This document shows, piece by piece, positions 7,500-10,298 of a stretch of 10,298 bases of DNA. Each line of letters opens with the position of its first letter. Positions within the stretch are counted from its first letter, which is position 1. The notes beneath the pieces were generated by a model that did no database searches, had not been told where the DNA came from, and saw only the letters and a program-made list of their open reading frames with translations. Made by a program: the position numbers and the translations under genes. The DNA comes from Acidobacteriaceae bacterium (GTDB lineage: Bacteria > Acidobacteriota > Terriglobia > Terriglobales > SbA1), in assembly GCA_019237515.1 (NCBI GenBank), contig JAFAGX010000604.1:1-10298 (forward strand). The letters are read 5' to 3'.

Positions 7500-7802
7500 T
7501 CAAATTTCAATCATGACATCGCCATTCTCGACTTTGATCGGGTACACGGGGACCTTCGCGTTAGGATTGTGCGCGGCTGCTCCGGTGACCGGATCCCATT
7601 CCCAAAGATGCCATGGGCAAAGAATTTTTCCGTTCTCGATCATTCCCTGGCCCAGCGGGCCGCCACGATGCAGGCAGACATTATCTATCGCGGAAATGGT
7701 TCCGTTTACATTGGCAACGCAGATCATCTTGTCCCCGCAAGGAAATTCTTTGGCTTGGTCCGGAGCTGGCAGGTCGGCTTCTGAAGTGAGCTTTATCAGC
7801 AT
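7500..7802 (-). CDS. Small Rieske [2Fe-2S] ferredoxin-like protein
   Basis: Soluble electron carrier of the Rieske ferredoxin group (like the ferredoxins of ring-hydroxylating dioxygenases and the NirD-type subunits). It has 100 residues, the typical size. The cluster ligands are visible as C43-L-H45 in CLHRGGPLG and C62-P-W-H65 in CPWHLWEWD. There is no signal peptide, so it is cytosolic. Its partner enzyme is not in the window. The start ATG (7802-7800) lies in the edge of the TTAGCAN heptamer array, and no Shine-Dalgarno sequence is visible. It is downstream of nuoB on the same strand with a 96-base gap, so it may be co-transcribed if the intervening inverted repeat does not terminate. The TGA stop shares the palindrome TGATCA with the stop of the DUF1501 gene. 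Confidence 0.9.
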   Translation of the reverse strand: MLIKLTSEADLPAPDQAKEFPCGDKMICVANVNGTISAIDNVCLHRGGPLGQGMIENGKILCPWHLWEWDPVTGAAAHNPNAKVPVYPIKVENGDVMIEI

Positions 7803-7900
7803 TTAGCAGTTAGCACTTAGCATTTAGCCGACACAGTTCAAGGAACCTGTCGATGCACTGGAAACAGCCGGGTTTAGCTAAATGCCAATTGCCAAGTGCT
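7803..7900. repeat. Inverted array of TTRGCAN heptamers between nuoB and the Rieske gene
   Basis: The left arm has four head-to-tail heptamers on the plus strand: TTAGCAG, TTAGCAC, TTAGCAT and a partial TTAGCC (7803-7829). The right arm (7877-7900) is the imperfect reverse complement of 7805-7828, matching at 20 of 24 positions. On the minus strand it reads as TTGGCAA, TTGGCAT, TTAGCTA. A 48-base spacer separates the arms, and TTTAGCTAAA (7873-7882) is a perfect palindrome. The right arm overlaps the nuoB stop codon by two bases and the left arm abuts the Rieske start. The RNA could form a long hairpin, acting as a terminator, processing site or mRNA stabiliser, or the array could be a dispersed intergenic repeat. 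Confidence 0.7.
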
Positions 7901-8459
7901 ACTTGGGTTGCAAGGTTTGGGCGATCATGACTTGACGTTTAAACGCCTCGACCATGTTGGGCTCCAGCCGCACTTCGGTCGGCTTCTTCGCGAGAGTCAT
8001 CTGATCGATTTTGTCCTGCAACTTCAGCAAGGCATAGAACAGATTCTCCGGGCGCGGCGGGCAGCCAATCACGTAAACATCGGTGGGCACGATTTTGTCG
8101 ACGCCTTGCAGGACAGCATAAGTGTTGAAAGGGCCGCCAACCGACGAGCAGGCGCCCATCGAGATCACCCATTTTGGATCGGGCATCTGGTCGTAGATGC
8201 GCTTTACCACCGGCGCCATCTTCAGCGTCACGGTGCCAGCCACGATCATCAAATCGCTCTGCCGCGGGCTGGGCCGAAAAACTTCCGAGCCGAAACGCGC
8301 GATATCAAAGCGGGCCGTCGAAGATGCGATCATCTCAATCGCACAGCACGCCAGACCGAACGTCATCGGCCACAATGCCGATTTACGCGCCCAGTTGAAA
8401 ACGTAGTCAACGGTGGTGATCAGGAAATTTTTCTCGAACCGGTTTTGCAGCCAGCCCAT
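7899..8459 (-). CDS. nuoB: NADH-quinone oxidoreductase subunit B (NuoB)
   Basis: Peripheral-arm subunit of respiratory complex I that carries the terminal [4Fe-4S] cluster N2 and passes electrons to quinone at the membrane interface. It has 186 residues, normal length. The four cluster cysteines are present: the tandem pair C38-C39 in [12 protein letters not shown]104 in [11 protein letters not shown] and C133 in IGCPPRPE. Other family blocks are intact ([16 protein letters not shown], residues 61-76, and NTYAVLQG). The start ATG (8459-8457) has GAGGA (8470-8466) six bases upstream. No nuoA is upstream and no nuoC downstream. Instead it has its own promoter, a divergent secreted-protein gene upstream and a Rieske gene downstream, so the other complex I subunits must be encoded elsewhere. 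Confidence 0.97.
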   Translation of the reverse strand: MGWLQNRFEKNFLITTVDYVFNWARKSALWPMTFGLACCAIEMIASSTARFDIARFGSEVFRPSPRQSDLMIVAGTVTLKMAPVVKRIYDQMPDPKWVISMGACSSVGGPFNTYAVLQGVDKIVPTDVYVIGCPPRPENLFYALLKLQDKIDQMTLAKKPTEVRLEPNMVEAFKRQVMIAQTLQPK

Positions 8460-8478
8460 GCAATGTCCTCAGCCGCTA

Positions 8479-8554
8479 TCAACTAGTTGATTCCGTCCAG
8501 CGGATATTTCAGTCTAGGGAGACCGCTGGTGAGTGTCAACTAATAGGTCAACTA
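8479..8554. repeat. TCAACTA repeats and inverted repeat in the nuoB / CRTAC1 intergenic region
   Basis: GTCAACTA occurs at 8535-8542 and 8547-8554, exactly 12 bases apart. A third related copy forms a perfect 12-base palindrome TCAACTAGTTGA at 8479-8490. CCAGCGG (8497-8503) and CCGCTGG (8523-8529) form an inverted repeat between them, flanking the nuoB -10. Regular spacing around a divergent promoter region suggests an operator, but no known regulator site is recognised. Confidence 0.45.
8511..8539 (-). promoter_or_regulatory. nuoB: Sigma70-type promoter of nuoB
   Basis: On the minus strand a perfect -35 TTGACA (8539-8534) is followed by 17 bases and a -10 TAGACT (8516-8511). The predicted transcription start is near 8504, giving a leader of about 45 bases that contains the GAGGA ribosome binding site. 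The -35 lies inside one of the TAGTTGAC repeats, so binding of a regulator to them would compete with polymerase. Confidence 0.6.
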
Positions 8555-8592
8555 AAGGGCCCGGTCTAAACCCGCGACCTGGATCGTGCATA

Positions 8593-8620
8593 TTGCGACG
8601 AAGGAAGACGGAGATACAAT
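8593..8620 (+). promoter_or_regulatory. Candidate promoter for the CRTAC1 protein gene
   Basis: A -35-like TTGCGA (8593-8598), a 16-base spacer and a -10-like TACAAT (8615-8620) lie upstream of the last gene. The predicted transcription start is near 8627, which argues against the in-frame GTG at 8623 as the translation start and favours the TTG at 8683. Confidence 0.4.
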
Positions 8621-8682
8621 GAGTGCTGTTCTTGGACGTAAAGGAATGCCAGTTTGAGCGGCATTATCGCCGTGGGGTCGGC

Positions 8683-10298
8683 TTGCAGCGAACAACTTAC
8701 AGGATCTGGATTGGATTTGTTGCACTGTCGCTGTGCGCTCTGACGTTTGTTCGTTTGGGCGGTGCGGCCAGTAAAACTAACCCAGAGGTCCGCTACCCAG
8801 ATCCAGATATCGGAGTAGATAGTCTCGCCGCTCGAAAAAAAGCGCAGTTCGAGACGGTTGATCAATTCAAGGTTTTTTACCAATTTCACTTCACCGATAA
8901 AGTGAATGAGAGTGGAATCACTTTCGTGCACCATGCTGTCGATGACGCAACCAATAACTACATGCCGGTTCACTATGATCACGGCAATGCGGTCGCCGTG
9001 GCGGACGTCGATGGCGACGGTCTTTACGATATTTACTTCGTGAATCAAGTCGGCGGAAATCAACTGTGGAAAAATTTGGGTAGCGGCAAGTTCAAGAACA
9101 TCACCAACGAATCCGGTGTGGGACTAGCGGATCGCATCAGCGTAGCGGCTGCTTTCGCGGACATCGACAACGACGGCGATCAAGATCTGTTCGTGACCAC
9201 GGTTCGCGGCGGGAACGTTTTGTTCGAGAACGATGGGCATGGGCATTTCAAGGACATCAGCAAAGAAGCCGGAATTGACCTGGTCGCGCATTCCTCGGGC
9301 GCGGTTTTCTTCGACTATGACAATGACGGCCTATTGGACTTACTAGTCTGCAACGTGGGGAAGTACACCAGTGACGTCAAAGGTCCCGACGGGGAATATG
9401 TAGGCCTACGTGACGGTTTTCACGGACATTTGTATCCCGACCGCTTCGAATATCCCGTCCTATACAAGAACATGGGGCACAACCATTTCAAGGATGTGAC
9501 GGCGGAAACCGATCTCCATCCACGTGGTTGGTGCGGCGATGCCAGCTTCGCCGACGTAAATGGAGATGGCAGGCCCGATCTGTTTCTCCTGAATATGGTG
9601 GGGAACTCCCACTACCTGGAAAACGTCAACGGTCAGAAATTCGTGGACAAGACGGACGAGTATTTTCCGAAGACTCCTTTCGGAAGCATGGGGCTGAAGT
9701 TCCTGGATTTTGATAACGACGGGCGCCCCGATTTGTTTATCACCGATATGCACTCGGATATGTTCGAAGAAGTGCGACCGGAACGCGAGAAACTGAAAGA
9801 CTCGTTCCGGCCACGGGAATCGTTTCTGGGCGGGCCGGCAGAGAAGTTTACTTTCGGCAATGCTCTTTACCACAACTTGGGGGACCGAAAATTTGAAGAA
9901 GTTTCGGACCGAATGGGGGTGGAAAATTACTGGCCGTGGGGTCCTAGCGTGGGAGACATCAATGCCGACGGTTGGGAGGACATCTTCATTCCTTCCGGCA
10001 TGAGCTTTCCATATCGCTACGGCATCAACTCGATGCTTCTCAACAATCGCGGACAAAAATTCCTGGACGCGGAGTTCTTGCTCGGGCTCGAACCGCGCAG
10101 GGATGGCCGTACCAACACCCCCTGGTTCGAGCTGAATTGTTCGGCGAGACCCGCACCGATGGTGCTCCACTACATGCGCCAGTCCCCCTGCGAGGGACGC
10201 AGCGGAAAAGTGATGGTCATGGCTACACTATCCAGCCGCTCAGCGGTCATCTTCGATCTCGATAATGATGGAGATCTGGACATTGTCACAAACGATTT
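8683..10298 (+). CDS. Secreted CRTAC1-type FG-GAP/VCBS repeat protein (partial, runs off right edge)
   Basis: Extracellular or periplasmic beta-propeller-type protein of the CRTAC1 (ASPIC/UnbV-associated) group. Its exact role is unknown; relatives are thought to bind calcium and mediate surface interactions. The frame is open from a TGA at 8620 to the window end, giving 538 residues without a stop. From TTG 8683 the N-terminus MQRTTYRIWIGFVALSLCALTF is a signal peptide, and GGGG (8674-8677) sits five bases before the TTG. No ATG occurs in frame until 8962, inside the family's conserved region. SGITFVHHAVDD leads into at least seven calcium-loop motifs of the DxDxDG type: DVDGDGLYD, DIDNDGDQD, DYDNDGLLD, DVNGDGRPD, DFDNDGRPD, DINADGWED and DLDNDGDLD. 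An ASPIC/UnbV domain would be expected beyond the edge. The start codon is the least certain part. Confidence 0.85.
   Translation, partial: MQRTTYRIWIGFVALSLCALTFVRLGGAASKTNPEVRYPDPDIGVDSLAARKKAQFETVDQFKVFYQFHFTDKVNESGITFVHHAVDDATNNYMPVHYDHGNAVAVADVDGDGLYDIYFVNQVGGNQLWKNLGSGKFKNITNESGVGLADRISVAAAFADIDNDGDQDLFVTTVRGGNVLFENDGHGHFKDISKEAGIDLVAHSSGAVFFDYDNDGLLDLLVCNVGKYTSDVKGPDGEYVGLRDGFHGHLYPDRFEYPVLYKNMGHNHFKDVTAETDLHPRGWCGDASFADVNGDGRPDLFLLNMVGNSHYLENVNGQKFVDKTDEYFPKTPFGSMGLKFLDFDNDGRPDLFITDMHSDMFEEVRPEREKLKDSFRPRESFLGGPAEKFTFGNALYHNLGDRKFEEVSDRMGVENYWPWGPSVGDINADGWEDIFIPSGMSFPYRYGINSMLLNNRGQKFLDAEFLLGLEPRRDGRTNTPWFELNCSARPAPMVLHYMRQSPCEGRSGKVMVMATLSSRSAVIFDLDNDGDLDIVTND

Noticed and set aside
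7896..8486. 196-residue plus-strand ORF opposite nuoB
   Set aside because: nuoB is unambiguous on the minus strand and the plus translation is an antisense shadow.
8619..8657. Short ORF from ATG 8619 as start of the last gene
   Set aside because: It stops after 12 codons and is in a different frame from the CRTAC1 repeats. Its ATG also overlaps the predicted -10 box.
9460..10170. 236-residue minus-strand ORF opposite the CRTAC1 gene
   Set aside because: The plus strand carries well-formed calcium-binding repeats throughout, and the minus ORF has no recognisable motif.
10090..10220. Possible frameshift in the CRTAC1 gene
   Set aside because: The stretch reads unusually (NCSARPAPMVLHYMRQSPCEGRSGKV in part) but the frame remains open and returns directly to DLDNDGDLD, so no shift is needed.

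Overview
The window looks like chromosomal DNA from a soil-type Gram-negative bacterium, most likely an acidobacterium. This is inferred from the mix of families: an adjacent DUF1800/DUF1501 pair, a large CRTAC1/FG-GAP secreted protein, a stand-alone nuoB, a GAF-HD-GYP protein and abundant non-ATG starts. No marker gene settles the taxonomy. No phage, transposase or CRISPR signal is visible, and the tRNA and housekeeping genes read as normal chromosome.

Layout: (1) 1-43 is the tail of an unidentified plus-strand gene. (2) 118-194 is an initiator tRNA-fMet on the minus strand with an encoded CCA and a good sigma70-type promoter at 200-228. (3) 333-896 (minus) is an exported peroxiredoxin interrupted by an in-frame TGA exactly at the peroxidatic cysteine codon. 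It is best read as a selenocysteine protein, with two hairpins downstream of the TGA as candidate SECIS elements. (4) 1044-2825 (plus) is a long-chain acyl-CoA synthetase, followed in the same frame by a GAF-HD-GYP cyclic-di-GMP phosphodiesterase (about 2889-4187). (5) 4290-6239 and 6255-7499 (plus) form a two-gene operon encoding a Sec-exported DUF1800 protein and a Tat-exported DUF1501 protein. (6) A Rieske ferredoxin (7500-7802) and nuoB (7899-8459) lie on the minus strand, separated by an inverted array of TTRGCAN heptamers. (7) From about 8683 to the right edge is an incomplete secreted CRTAC1/FG-GAP protein on the plus strand.

The most notable item is the selenoprotein-type peroxiredoxin. 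An automatic annotator would split it into two false ORFs, a truncated N-terminal piece and a 103-residue C-terminal piece starting at an internal Met, and so miss the active site. The same gene ends in an ordinary TGA stop, so recoding of the internal TGA must depend on local RNA context. Whether the genome has selA, selB, selC and selD cannot be seen from this window. The next most interesting features are the heptamer inverted array that runs into the Rieske start codon, and the repeat-rich promoter of the isolated nuoB.
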